Assembly: GCA_947579605.1 (NCBI GenBank)
Contig: OX388319.1
Span: forward strand, 23,511,447 to 23,575,446
Direction: 5' to 3'
DNA length: 64,000 nucleotides
From: Athripsodes cinereus
Taxonomy: Eukaryota > Arthropoda > Insecta > Trichoptera > Leptoceridae
Position 1 is the first letter of the stretch. Each line of letters opens with the position of its first letter. Shown one piece after another: positions 40,884 to 51,370 of this stretch. The translations under genes and the position numbers were made by a program. The notes beneath the pieces are model-generated. The model did no database searches. It was not told the origin of the DNA and was given only the letters and a program-made list of their open reading frames with translations.

Positions 40884-42026
40884 GTGAAGATCCTAAATTT
40901 ACCTGCGTTTTATATCTCTAGAGACTCCTCTCCTCGTCCCTTGGAGACACCGCCGGCTTTGAGCACGCAAAACATTAATTTGAAATCGGTGAGTGCAGCT
41001 ATGAAAAAGATTGCGACTCTATGTGATATGATGTTAAAAAAGAGTAAGTCTACTGAAATTATAAATGGACTAAAAGAAATTCAAATAATTGCTTCAAGCC
41101 CATACAAGGAAATAAACACTGCCTCGGATACAATGGAAATTCTAGCAGATATAAAAAAAACATTAGATAATCAGAATAATAAGTTAGATTTAATTGCCAG
41201 GGAGCATCCCACTCCCATCAAAAAAACACCAAATGAAAGTTCTTTCAAAGAGGAAAAGAGGTACTTCTCTATAGTCATACATTCAAAAACCAAGGAAAGT
41301 AGTATTGAAGAAATCACTTCCAAGCTCAAGAAAAACATCAAACCTTCTGAATATGGCATCTCGGTGGCTGGACTGAAGACAAGAGACAATAAGATAATAG
41401 CGAATTGCCTAAGCAAAGAAGACGCCCAGTTGTTGACAGCAGCCATCAACGAAAAACTAGGTAAATACTGCCACGCCGAACTCCTAAAAAAACGCAAACC
41501 GCGAATTCTTCTAAAAGGAGTTACAGTCGATTATAAAAAAGAAGATGTATTGGAAGATCTATATCTTCAGAACACAGAACTCCAAAAAATGAACGTGGGA
41601 AGAGATGATATGAAAATAATCAAAATGATACCAATTGGAAGAAATTCTGGCAATATGAATGTGGTGATTGAGGCAAGTCCTTCGGCAAGAACATGTTTGA
41701 TGGAGAAAGGTATGCTGAGTTTGGGATATCAGCGTGTTCCGGTGGTGGACGCAGATCCAACTGTAAGATGCTACCACTGCCTGATGATAGGGCATATCTC
41801 TCTAAATTGCCTGAAGAAGCTGGATCCACCCACTTGCTCACATTGCGGAGGAAAACATAAATTTGAAACCTGTGACAGGAAAGATGAACCTCCAAAATGC
41901 TCCAACTGTGTTCGTGAAAAGGAAAGGAAAGGAAATGTGGATGTTCAACATAGTGCAATGAACCGTGACGTATGCATTTATTATGAACGCATGTTCAAAA
42001 TAGCGATTTCAAGAATAGAATATTGA
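40884..42026 (+). CDS. LINE ORF1: gag-like RNA-binding protein
   Basis: The frame is open from before 40884 (GTG) to TGA after 42024; the first ATG is at 41001. The C-terminal third carries three cysteine-histidine knuckles: C296-X2-C-X4-H-X4-C (CYHCLMIGHISLNC), C318-X2-C-X3-H-X4-C (CSHCGGKHKFETC), and a wider C339-X2-C...H356...C364, with HSAMNRDVC as in other CR1/jockey ORF1 proteins. Residues ~125-290 are lysine-rich and probably contain the esterase/RRM-like nucleic-acid-binding part, which I cannot delimit. The protein should coat the LINE RNA. The missing AUG near the frame start suggests N-terminal truncation or a non-AUG start. Confidence 0.8.
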   Translation: MKILNLPAFYISRDSSPRPLETPPALSTQNINLKSVSAAMKKIATLCDMMLKKSKSTEIINGLKEIQIIASSPYKEINTASDTMEILADIKKTLDNQNNKLDLIAREHPTPIKKTPNESSFKEEKRYFSIVIHSKTKESSIEEITSKLKKNIKPSEYGISVAGLKTRDNKIIANCLSKEDAQLLTAAINEKLGKYCHAELLKKRKPRILLKGVTVDYKKEDVLEDLYLQNTELQKMNVGRDDMKIIKMIPIGRNSGNMNVVIEASPSARTCLMEKGMLSLGYQRVPVVDADPTVRCYHCLMIGHISLNCLKKLDPPTCSHCGGKHKFETCDRKDEPPKCSNCVREKERKGNVDVQHSAMNRDVCIYYERMFKIAISRIEY

Positions 42027-42502
42027 CTAGATTGTGCAGGCGGTGACATCAAGTACGAAACACTCTGTATGATTACTTCATGTATTCGTGTTTCAAAGTG
42101 TGAGTATATACGAGTGTCATGCCTATGTGGTCTGTTGCATGAGAGACTTAGTAGATTTTCGGTGCTGCAAGTGAATATCCAGAGTGTTAAATTGGCGACT
42201 TTATATAATAGTAAATTGAAACTCATACTGCCTTATGATGCATTGCCTGCGTCATGTTACATTGTAATAGATGTGTATGTGAATGCAATGACGATGTATG
42301 GCTTGTATAATTTTGAATGCAATGTTAATAATATTGTAAGATTGTATAATGTTATATGCAGTGTCTATGCTATATCTACCTATATAATTTTGATCAAATT
42401 AAATACATCAAATTTATATATTGATGGATGATATTTTAAGCGGTTAGATATAATAGAGTTGAACAAATTACTTGTGATAGCATAGACGACTGTAATAATT
42501 GT

Positions 42503-45391
42503 GTGATATTTGATAAATATTTTTCAATCTTGCAGATGAACATAAGAAGTATTAATAAGAATTATGACGAGTTTGTAACGTCCATGAATAATTTTAAGAA
42601 TAAATTCCATCTTATTGCACTGACAGAGACGCATAACACAAATGAGGTCCCTTATAGTATGAACGGATATGAATATTACTACACAAAATATAAAATAAAC
42701 AAAAATTCTGGTATTGCTTTATTTATAGCTAATGAGTGTATAGTAAAACATTTTGAAGAGATTGTAATTGAACATGTAAACTGTATTAAAATTCGATTAT
42801 TTTATAATAGACAAACTTTCCAAGTTATCGTTATATACCGAACACATTCATCTAATCCTGAGATATTTTTAGTAAAACTACACGAAATTCTATTACAATC
42901 TAGAAACATGCATACAGTAGTGGTCGGAGATATGAACATAAATACACTAGATAAAAATAATAATAAAATTAAGGATGAATATTTGAATTTAATGACAGAA
43001 TTCAATTTTAAATCTTGTATTAATGCATATACTCGTGAGTGTGACGGCCAACAACCATCCTGCTTGGATCATGTGTGGACTAACTCAAATGATATTCAGG
43101 ATGTTCAATCGATACTCTGGAAAAGCCTTATAACAGATCATTACGCTACATTGTTTTACTACAACATGCAACCGCCATCACTTCACGCTGTAATGAATAA
43201 ATATGTGGAAAAGAAATATCTAAATACACAGAACCTTGAAAATGCTTTGAAGAATGAAAACTGGAATGAAGTATTATCTCAAACAGATGTTGACACGGCT
43301 GCCATAAAATTTGATGAAAGATTATCGCAGTTAATATCAGAGAATACCAACATTAAAAATATTAAAATAAATTCAAAGAATAAACCAATTAAACCATGGA
43401 TCAGTGTTGGACTTGTAAATTCTATACGACACAAAGAAAAACTATATCGCAGTCTAAAAAGGTCACCGGATAATCCACACTATATTATGTTATATAAAAG
43501 ATATAAAAGTAAACTAGTTCATCTAATTAAACATGCTAAAGAAATATACTATAAAAAGAAAATTGATCAAAATAGTGATAATATTAAAGCAAAGTGGAAA
43601 ATCATTAATGAATTACTAGATAAAAATAAAAAAAATCGCTCTTCAATACGTGAAATCACAAATAATGATGACACAGTATCCGTCGAAAATGAAACTAAAA
43701 AATGTGCAAATTGGTTTAATGATTTTTTTTTGAATGTAGGTAAAAACTTGGCTGACATTATAATTTCAAATAATCAAAACATGGATCATCATCATGATGA
43801 TCACTTTACAGGGACCAATAGCAATGAGTTGAAGTTCTCTGATTTTTCCCAGACAACAAGAATAGATGTTGAGAATGCTGTGATGACACTAAGAGATGGA
43901 TCATCACCAGGATATGATGGTGTTGATACAAAACTATTAAAAAAATTTAAAAAGTACCTAAGTGAACCATTATCATATATAATAAATTTAAGTTTTAAGA
44001 CTGGAAAATTCCCATTAAATTATAAACAGGCTATAGTGAGTCCAGTTTTTAAAAGCGGTGATCCAAATTTTATGACAAATTATAGACCTATATCTGTTGT
44101 CTCTAATATAACAAAAATTATTGAAAAGATAGTAAAAAAACAGTTATATATATACCTCGAACAAAATAATATATTAAATGAAAATCAGTTTGGATTTAGA
44201 ACCGGGTGTGGAACGCATGATGCCATAGCACGATTAACATCGGAAATAATAGCTAATATAGATCGCGATAAGAAATGCATCGGAATGTTTATCGATTTGC
44301 GGAAAGCTTTCGACAGTATATCGCATACAATGTTGTTGAAAAGGTTGTCTGAGACCGGTGTGCATGGAAAGGCGTTCCTATGGTTCAAATCTTATATAAC
44401 CGATAGAAGACAAATTGTTAAACTAAATGATGTTTTCAGCGACCCGGGGACACCACTGTATGGTGTGCCACAGGGAACTGTACTCGGCCCATTATTGTTC
44501 TTAATATATATAAATCCCATTTTTAGAGTCAACGTTGAGGGACGTCTGTTCTCATACGCGGATGACACCGTTATTCTGTCAACTGGTGACACGTGGACGG
44601 AGGCCATAGACGAAGCTAATCGAGACATAAATGTAATTAAAAAATGGTTTGATAGGAATATATTATCGTTAAATTCTGAAAAAACTATATTTGTACCTTT
44701 CTCTGTGCAACCCTCACGAGTACCACAGAACATTTTAATAAAAATCCATGATAATGACTGCCGTTGTTCTTCACATGATAATGGGAAATGTAAGGAATTG
44801 AAACAGAAGGAATCCGTTAAATATCTCGGTTTAACATTTGACCAGGACATGAAGTGGAAGAGTCACCTTGAGGCAACCGTAAATAGGATACGAAGGCTGA
44901 TATACATATTCCTGAGACTGAGAAACATTATGTCAAGGGAGTCAATGAAATCTGTGTACTATGCGTTTGTTCAACCTGTTTTGCTGTATGGTATTATTGC
45001 CTGGGGTGGAACATTCAAGACTAACATAAGATCTGTAACTGTGACTCAAAAACTTATTATCAAAATAATACTCCGTAAACCAAGAATATTCCCCACGGAT
45101 GAACTCTTCACAATTTTCGAGGTACCTACAGTGGAGCAGTTGTATAGGAATATAGCAGTACTACAGATACATAAAGAAACTTTTGATGGTCAGGTCGCTG
45201 ATACAGTCCGGAGTCGAAGGTCACATATTGCGGGTAATTTATCTGTACCTATGTGTAGGAAAACTATTACACAACATCATTACATTTACCAGGGTACAAA
45301 ATGGTTTAATAGGCTACCAAAGGAACTGAAAAACGTCGGGAATTATAGAGTATTTAAAAATAAAATAGGTTTATTGAAAAAAAAAAGTTAA
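42503..45391 (+). CDS. LINE ORF2: AP-type endonuclease and reverse transcriptase
   Basis: 962 codons without interruption. Endonuclease (residues ~8-215): N13 in QMNIRSI, E42 in LTETH, Y112-R113, GDMNIN with D143 and N145, SCLDH with D189, and TDH at 211-213; all catalytic positions are present. Reverse transcriptase (~465-760): NYRPIS, NQFGFR, FIDLRKAFD with D598, GVPQGTVLGP and YADD at 685-688. The C-terminus has YLGLTFDQDMKWKSH and WFNRLPKELK. There is no RNase H domain, which with motif wording fits the CR1 clade group (CR1/Kiri/Daphne type not resolved). The enzyme nicks target DNA and primes cDNA synthesis there. The first ATG is at 42536, immediately before NIRS; upstream codons are in frame from 42503. 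Apparently coding-competent. Confidence 0.9.
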   Translation: MIFDKYFSILQMNIRSINKNYDEFVTSMNNFKNKFHLIALTETHNTNEVPYSMNGYEYYYTKYKINKNSGIALFIANECIVKHFEEIVIEHVNCIKIRLFYNRQTFQVIVIYRTHSSNPEIFLVKLHEILLQSRNMHTVVVGDMNINTLDKNNNKIKDEYLNLMTEFNFKSCINAYTRECDGQQPSCLDHVWTNSNDIQDVQSILWKSLITDHYATLFYYNMQPPSLHAVMNKYVEKKYLNTQNLENALKNENWNEVLSQTDVDTAAIKFDERLSQLISENTNIKNIKINSKNKPIKPWISVGLVNSIRHKEKLYRSLKRSPDNPHYIMLYKRYKSKLVHLIKHAKEIYYKKKIDQNSDNIKAKWKIINELLDKNKKNRSSIREITNNDDTVSVENETKKCANWFNDFFLNVGKNLADIIISNNQNMDHHHDDHFTGTNSNELKFSDFSQTTRIDVENAVMTLRDGSSPGYDGVDTKLLKKFKKYLSEPLSYIINLSFKTGKFPLNYKQAIVSPVFKSGDPNFMTNYRPISVVSNITKIIEKIVKKQLYIYLEQNNILNENQFGFRTGCGTHDAIARLTSEIIANIDRDKKCIGMFIDLRKAFDSISHTMLLKRLSETGVHGKAFLWFKSYITDRRQIVKLNDVFSDPGTPLYGVPQGTVLGPLLFLIYINPIFRVNVEGRLFSYADDTVILSTGDTWTEAIDEANRDINVIKKWFDRNILSLNSEKTIFVPFSVQPSRVPQNILIKIHDNDCRCSSHDNGKCKELKQKESVKYLGLTFDQDMKWKSHLEATVNRIRRLIYIFLRLRNIMSRESMKSVYYAFVQPVLLYGIIAWGGTFKTNIRSVTVTQKLIIKIILRKPRIFPTDELFTIFEVPTVEQLYRNIAVLQIHKETFDGQVADTVRSRRSHIAGNLSVPMCRKTITQHHYIYQGTKWFNRLPKELKNVGNYRVFKNKIGLLKKKS

Positions 45392-45598
45392 TTGTTAAGT
45401 AGAATATATCTAGAGTAAGTATTAGTTAAGTATATTATTGTTTAGATGTGTAAAATTAAGAATACTGTAAATCTATCCCATACACAAGTATAACTCTTTC
45501 AATGGGATAGTAAACAATAGATTTTTAAGTGTATTTCAGTAAATTTGTAATATATATGTATTTTTGTGATATTTTTCCAATAAATAAAAAAAAAAAAA
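45392..45598 (+). other. 3' UTR and tail of the CR1-group LINE
   Basis: AT-rich, with TCCCATACACAAGTATAACT and TTCAATGGGATAG forming a short stem (GGGAT...ATCCC type, 45475-45511). Ends CCAATAAATAAA and an A run at 45598. Confidence 0.6.
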
Positions 45599-46379
45599 AA
45601 TATGCGTATTATCATAATATTTAATGACAATACTTTGTGTGATCAAAATCTCTCCACTACCTAGAAATATTGTGACACCTATACATCCACTATGCAATGC
45701 CAAAATTCGTCTTCTTGTTTGCCTTCACGTTGCAGTAATTCCTCACAGTAACGTCCCTCTTCCCCTCTATTCCTTCACAAAGCCTTCTTACCACCTCTCC
45801 TTTTCTCTTCCGAAATTTATTACACTGGGCACTAAATAATAGCAATAAATAGCAATATGTCAGGCATATGTTCAGTTTCTCATCAATATTTGAATTCATT
45901 CATTATATAGTTTTTTAAATCATTAACGGAGATTAAGTAGTCTTTAATATTTATGGAAAATGTACATAGGTGCTCACTGCTCAGTAAAATTAACATTAAA
46001 TATAAAACAAAACAGATTAAGTGAGTAATTAAACCTTTTTGGCACAAAGAATTAGTCACCCACTCTTTCCCGTAAGTTTTATAGTCTCTTGTAAAAGGCA
46101 CGTGTTATTATCTTAATTATTTAATTTACTTTATTTCATTTATTTATTTATTATTTTTGCCATCGTCATTATATAAAAGTGTTATCAAAACAATACAAAA
46201 TTTTAAATAATTATATACTAGCACGATATGCAGTGGCGAGATTATCACTATGAAATGATTTCTTCCATCTAACCACTATCTTATTATTTATGTATGAAAA
46301 ACTTAGAAGTTATCCAGCTTCACAAACTTCTCTTTCCACCATTTTGTTCAGAAATTTATGAATGTTCCAGATTCATTCA
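45599..46379. other. R4 scrap and unassigned AT-rich DNA
   Basis: CACCCACTCTTTCCCGTAAG and CTTGTAAAAGGCACGTG (46058-46104) are the R4 5' part in plus orientation. ATTTATTTATTTATTATTTT near 46138 may be an inverted LINE tail. Confidence 0.4.
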
Positions 46380-46510
46380 GTGTGTCAGTGTGTAGGTAGT
46401 AGAATTCCAAAATAAAAAAAAAATAAATGTTTTTCTACCATATTTGGTTCAGAGATACGTCTTTCGTCTAACAATTAGGATTGACATGTCTTTGTACAAG
46501 GCGACTCTCT
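46380..46510. mobile_element. Decayed copy of foldback element H1
   Basis: GTGTGTCAGTGTGTAGGTAG and AGAATTCCAAAATAAAAAAA, later ACGTCTTTCGTC and TTGACATGTC, match the parts of H1 at 17.1 and 19.9 kb. Confidence 0.55.
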
Positions 46511-47149
46511 GAATAGAAAAAAATGTAGATAGTAAAAAAAAAATTCTTTTTTATTTCAATTATCCGTGTATTTTCATTGTTGACTAAATTTTTAAAACCA
46601 TCTAACCCCACATTTTCAGTGTTGATTAAGTACATACGAGGGTTCATCCAACGAATTTTACTGCCGTTCATGCTTTCATATATATGTCAAGGCATGCGGT
46701 GCTGCTTTCTTGCATATATGAAAAGTTCGCCGCTGATAGATATATTGAGGTTCCAGTTTGTGCATCGAATAGAAACATCCAGAAAAAGTGATAAAAAGTA
46801 GATGAAGTATTGCCTATAATTCCACTTTAATTTTTGAGACCCTGAGCTGGTGCATTCCCCTTCAAGCTGTCCAATCAGCAGTACCTAATGCAGTTCCTCA
46901 CCCATGTACTGCAAACCCACACTACACTAACTCATGTGAAGAAAAACAAAACAACATCCACAATAAAACAAAAAAGAAACAAACAAAAAAACATCGACTA
47001 GGTAGTAGGCACATACCTATTATACACTGCCCTCATAAATATATTGTTAGGAAATAACGATTAATAATGTTAAATGAATAAACTAGCGTTTTAGTTATCG
47101 TTAAAATTGTAATTCAGTCAATTGTATTCATTTGAATCTTTTGATTTCT
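46511..47149. other. No gene recognised
   Basis: TTTCATATATATGTCAAGGCA with GCTGCTTTCTTGCATATATG (46674-46721) loosely mirrors 51.83-51.87 kb, suggesting an old inverted repeat pair. Otherwise unassigned. Confidence 0.3.
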
Positions 47150-47237
47150 TGTTGCCATGGAGAAGACGTCTTGCATGTATATAACATGCAGCTGGAATGC
47201 TGGCTACCTCACTTGTGAGACATGCCGTGATGGTTTA
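47150..47237 (+). mobile_element. R4 repeat, 3' third
   Basis: CATGGAGAAGACGTCTTGCA, ACATGCAGCTGGAATGCTGG, CTCACTTGTGAGACATGCCG and a short TAGTAG end. A 5'-truncated copy, as expected for a retrotransposed SINE. Confidence 0.75.
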
Positions 47238-47999
47238 GTAGAAATCATTTTTTTAACTAAAACATAAGTTTGTGTTGAGTTTGATTCGATTTTTTTTTAG
47301 CACGAAGAGGACAAACTGTGCATTTATTGATGTGATTGTCGACTGGCAACACATTTGTGAGAGTTCTCGTAATGGTTGAGATAAAATGATAGACTTTATT
47401 TATCTTTTGTACAAAACGCCTTAGGTTTTTTTGCTTCATTATTACTCATTTATTTACTTATTCTCAATTAAAGACAGCTAGTTTCGCGCGGAGGTGCGAT
47501 TTCTGCCAACTAATCTAAAATTTTCTTGATTTATTTAGCGTTTCAAGAAACCTGTAAGGATTAATTATTGTAAAATATCTTCAAAAATGAATCGACTCGC
47601 GAATAAGAAAGTTAACTTTTTCGTTAACGGGGTTAACGATTAACATTTTATTTTTATGATTAACTGTGGCTCGTTCAGTTAGGATATAATAACAAATGCC
47701 AAACCGGTTGCGATAGAAATATGATACATATTCAATATACACTTAAGTATTATATTCTTTTAAATATTTTGCCGTGGGTTATATTTTTTTACTAGCACTT
47801 ACACCCGGCGATGTTAAGAAAAAAATGTAGGTAGGTAGGTACCTATTGACGAAAATTTTTGAAATACAATTTTTGTAACAGAATAAATTATATTGAAATT
47901 TTTCACCTGATACACATATGTTTCTTTCAAAATTAATTGAATTACGAATCAAAATTGTACAATGAAACCTTGTTTTCAAATTTGAAAAATTACTTTACC
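47238..47999. other. No gene recognised
   Basis: Unassigned; GTAGGTAGGTAGGTACCTA lies at about 47828. Confidence 0.3.
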
Positions 48000-48090
48000 A
48001 TTACAGCTTAGCCCACAAGTGGGGTAGCCAACAGGTAAACTGCGTGTAATGAACATGCAAACTGTCTTCTCCGTGCCAACAAAAATATTA
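48000..48090 (-). mobile_element. R4 repeat, 3' third, minus strand
   Basis: ACCATTACAGCTTAGCCCAC, GTGGGGTAGCCAACAGG and CAAACTGTCTTCTCCGTGCC. 5'-truncated. Confidence 0.7.
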
Positions 48091-49241
48091 ATACCTATAC
48101 TACGAAGTATAAAAAAATCAGTATTTTTTAAGAAAAATTACACTTTTAAAATTATTATGCTTAAAATATACGTTAACTAAGTACCACTTTGGCTAGTTGA
48201 AACAGCTTTTCCATTACCGGCATTTTCCTTCTTCCATTCCATATTTGCCTTCTATTTTACCTTTTATTGTGTGCAGCAGATTAAACTTGTCACTAAGCAG
48301 AATGTGTCCCAAATATACTGCTTTTTTTATTTGATCATGACAAAAAATTATATTCCATTGTTGACTTTATACCTGAATTCTATAATGGTCGAACATCTCA
48401 AATATTTAAAAACAAAGTATTGTTTTATCAATTTTTCACTTATGTACAATATATTTGTACACACGGTATACAAACACAATCAAATAAACATACAAATTGC
48501 ATTAAATATTTATATAATGCGATTGCCTACATATACTAAAAATACTCGATCCTATGGGGATTGCAGTAATGTGGTTCTATCATGGGATGCCATGTTTTTA
48601 TTATTAGATACGTATACACAGCTTCATTATACAGGTAGGTACGGTTGTTTTATGGTGAATGCATTTTTGGCAATGCTGCAATATCCACTCGCGGAAACGT
48701 TGCAAAAATAGTGATGTCAAGTTTCCGGTTTAACCGGATGTTCCGAATCGTGTAAACTCTTCGGAAATATCGTCATGTTTTACTTTATTTAATCTTGTAT
48801 ACCTACAGCATCTTTTGTAGAATTATTTAAGATAGTCCGTTTCCACAACTCATTCTATTTTATTTTCGGAGATTTTCAATTCTTATCTGAGATTATCTTT
48901 ACTGACATGACTCTTAAAATAATTTATCTTTTTAAAGAATTGCTCGTGGAAACAGTATTGATATATGCTTCCTTCATTCATGAAAACTATTAGGAGCTTT
49001 TTATATTAAACTTTTCGATTTTAGAAGAGGAAACACTGTAAAAATTCATTTTAATTAATTTATTAACACATTTTACGGCATGAGATGAGATTATAAAATA
49101 ATACAAATTTAAATACATTCTAAACTTTCACTTGATATATATTTCCAATAAAAAGCTTTTTGGACAAACGACCATCTTCAGTAATAATAACGTATTTTTT
49201 AAAAAAATATTTAAACTTGAATTACTATGTTTATTTGATAC
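48091..49241. other. No supported gene
   Basis: A 146-codon frame at 48271-48711 (starting TTG) is rich in Y, I, L and N with no recognisable domain and no splice context. I regard it as chance but cannot exclude a lineage-specific gene. Confidence 0.35.
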
Positions 49242-49364
49242 ATTAATTTAAAATACGCTATCGCGATTTCAGTGCACTTGCACCATTGACGAGCTTTTCA
49301 AGACTTGAAAATCTCGTCAATGGTGCAAGTGCACTGAAATCGCGATAGCGTATTTTAAATTAAT
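49242..49364. repeat. 123-base near-perfect palindrome, 61 bp arms, one-base centre
   Basis: ATTAATTTAAAATACGCTAT at 49242 starts an arm inverted at 49304-49364 with a single mismatch. The centre is one A (49303). Outside the core the inverted similarity continues weakly (GTTTATTTG left, CAAATAAAC right; AACTTG and CAAGTT further out), giving a total element of perhaps 200 bp. The arms are GC-richer than the surroundings (ACTTGCACCATTGACGAG). Non-coding. Confidence 0.9.
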
Positions 49365-49602
49365 CTAACAAATAAACAAAGTACCTAATACAAGTTAATT
49401 TTTTTTAAATGTCTAGAAATTGTAATATAGTTAATACCTCTAAAAAAAGTGTTATAATAACATAGTTAAGAGTAATTCTTTACAGTGCTTTAATATTTTA
49501 TATTATTTTATTAATCTATTTTTTTTATAATTATGTTTATGAAATGATTCTCACTAGTACCTGCTTACACATTTATGTATTTATTATTTTAAATCGAAGA
49601 TA
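49365..49602. other. No gene recognised
   Basis: AT-rich. Confidence 0.3.
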
Positions 49603-50067
49603 TTGGAATCCCCAAATATTGATTTAAGCGTAAGGAAGAACCTTACTAAAGCCTTTGTATGGAGCATTCTGCTTTATGGTTGTGAGACGTGGACCATCAG
49701 CAAGAGTGAAAGTGGATGGTTGGCGGTCTTTGAGATGTGGTGCTACAGACGCATGCTTAAGAAACACGTCGAAAACGAAGAAGTATTAACCAGGGTAGGC
49801 GAAAAAAGGCAACTTCTTAAGAGAATCGGCCAACAACGAGCTAACTGGATTGGCCACAACATCAGGCACCCAGGACTACTCATCACCATCGCGGAGGGTA
49901 AGATCGAGGGGACAAATGGCAGAGGCCAACCAAGAGACGCGTATATGGACCAACTGAAGAGGGACATGAACTGTGGCTCATACGTGGAGCTGAAAAGACT
50001 GGCTGAGAATAGAGACGAATGGAAAGGAAAGACCAAACTCGTTGCAGACCAATCCAATGGATTGTAA
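49603..50067 (+). pseudogene. LINE-B 3' end, longest copy
   Basis: 154 codons are open: FVWSILLYGCETWTISKSES, EMWCYRRMLKKHVENEEVLT, QQRANWIGHNIRHPGLLITI, AEGKIEGTNGRGQPRDAYMD and LVADQSNGL. This is the portion after the RT palm of RTE-like elements (YG.E.WT, RR+L, W.GH..RH..LL..I.EG.IEG.R.RG+PR..Y). The frame is intact but lacks endonuclease and RT core, so it cannot act alone. The truncated second copy lies at 28654-29021. The 3' end after TAA is followed at once by a 117 bp tandem repeat. Confidence 0.75.
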
Positions 50068-50077
50068 CTCTTTATAT

Positions 50078-50312
50078 TTATATTATAAATGGTTCGAAAT
50101 TATGACGTCAAAACTCATTTTAAAAGATGAAACAGAATCTCAAGATTTCAACTCTGGTGACTTATGTCATCTTTTATTACGATGAACCCTTTACTTATAT
50201 TATAAATGGTTCGAAATTATGACGTCAAAACTCATTTTAAAAGATGAAACAGAATCTCAAGATTTCAACTCTGGTGACTTATGTCATCTTTTATTACGAT
50301 GAACCCTTTACT
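50078..50312 (+). repeat. Two-unit tandem repeat, period 117 bp
   Basis: TATAAATGGTTCGAAATTAT occurs at 50085 and again at 50202, and the following ~95 bases (GTCAAAACTCATTTTAAAAG, CAAGATTTCAACTCTGGTGA, GATGAACCCTTTACTTA) are repeated without visible change. Starts about ten bases after the LINE-B stop codon. Confidence 0.9.
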
Positions 50313-50904
50313 TACGTTGATTCATAAAAAAATCCTTTAGACTGTCAAGGATCATATAAGGAAAAATAAAGTACCAATTTTAATCATCCATTATTGGACG
50401 TTCTCAAATTAGTATGACTCAATCATCTCTTTCGTATTACAGATACTTTTTAGGTTGGTGTACAAAATAAAATGTTTAGAATATAGTATTGTATATCGGG
50501 TACATTTTTTATACATTTAGCATCTCTCACGACTGCAGCGCTGTTGTGATTGTTTCATAAAACTTCCTGTCAAAATCTAACAGCCTGCAAAAGGTACCTA
50601 TATATACTCGTTATAGCCTACATGTTAAATATATCTACATATATACGTAAAGAAGATGCCCGAATGATCAGACCGTGGCTATTAACAATATGGAGGTATA
50701 ATATAAATCGAGTTTGTATAATATGTATTATTCTAGATATTATAAAACCAGAAATTATAATTAATGATATCTGACATTTATGTCAATGATTGAATATCAA
50801 TCAAAATCATGATTTTGCAATAATTATTAAGTTACGCTTGATATTTCTCTTAAAATCTTTTGGAGGTGTTTCTTTAAAATGAGCTTTGTTCAAATAAATA
50901 TGAG
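50313..50904. other. No gene recognised
   Basis: Unassigned. Confidence 0.3.
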
Positions 50905-51000
50905 GAATGGGGGTGGAACAGAACCGGAGGCGGTGAACTGGCTGTCTGTACCAGAGCCAAAACTATAGAGGACACGACGTAGCCCACATGGGTTAAGATT
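50905..51000 (+). repeat. Dispersed repeat shared with 57720-57830 (inverted)
   Basis: GGCGGTGAACTGGCTGTCTG and CCAAAACTATAGAGGACACG correspond to GACGGTGGACTGGCTGTCAG and CCAAGACTATAGAGGATAAG on the minus strand near 57.8 kb. Possibly a LINE coding remnant. Confidence 0.55.
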
Positions 51001-51029
51001 CATTAACACCAACCCATACGAAAAGTAAA

Positions 51030-51370
51030 GTAAGTAAGAATGAGCGGATGTAAGAAGAGTGTTGTGGATAGAATGCGTGTTAATAGGACATGTGGAACGA
51101 ATGGATGGAGAAAATATGACAATGAGAATATACATAGTTGTCTGAAAGAAATGGTATAAAGAAGTGCGGTCGTCCAACAACTTCGTGGTTTGATCTTGTG
51201 GATTAAGTTCTCAAGGACGGTTGTGTCTTGAGTAAAGGAAATCGACATGGGTGCATGGGTGAAAAATTGCATTAATGTTGAAGAAGCTGAAGAAGTAGAT
51301 AAGAATAAATCTATACGGTGTTCCGTTTTCTCTGCCTACCTCACTTGGAATATGGCGTGAGGGTAAAGAA
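51030..51370 (+). pseudogene. LINE-A 3' end, badly decayed
   Basis: AAGAATGAGCGGATGTAAGA, GGACATGTGGAACGAATGGA, GAAATCGACATGGGTGCATG and GTTCCGTTTTCTCTGCCTAC match LINE-A in order, with deletions and frameshifts. Confidence 0.7.

Larger units (their letters stand above)
40884..45598 (+). mobile_element. Near-complete CR1-group LINE
   Basis: ORF1 (gag-like), a 476-base gap, ORF2 (endonuclease and RT) and a ~200-base 3' UTR ending in CCAATAAATAAAAAAAAAAA. It is the only LINE in the window with uninterrupted coding sequence. The 5' boundary is unclear: 40801-40880 is T-rich and then reads ACAATGTACACAGGATCAGA, which could be 5' UTR or another retroelement's inverted end. No target duplication was found around the ends, so the 5' end may be truncated. 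Confidence 0.8.

Noticed and set aside
41171..41958. Minus-strand frames opposite LINE ORF1
   Set aside because: Antisense shadows of a well-supported ORF1 with zinc knuckles.
48271..48711. 146-codon frame as a novel gene
   Set aside because: Starts with TTG, consists of residues favoured by AT-rich DNA, has no splice context and no recognisable motif.
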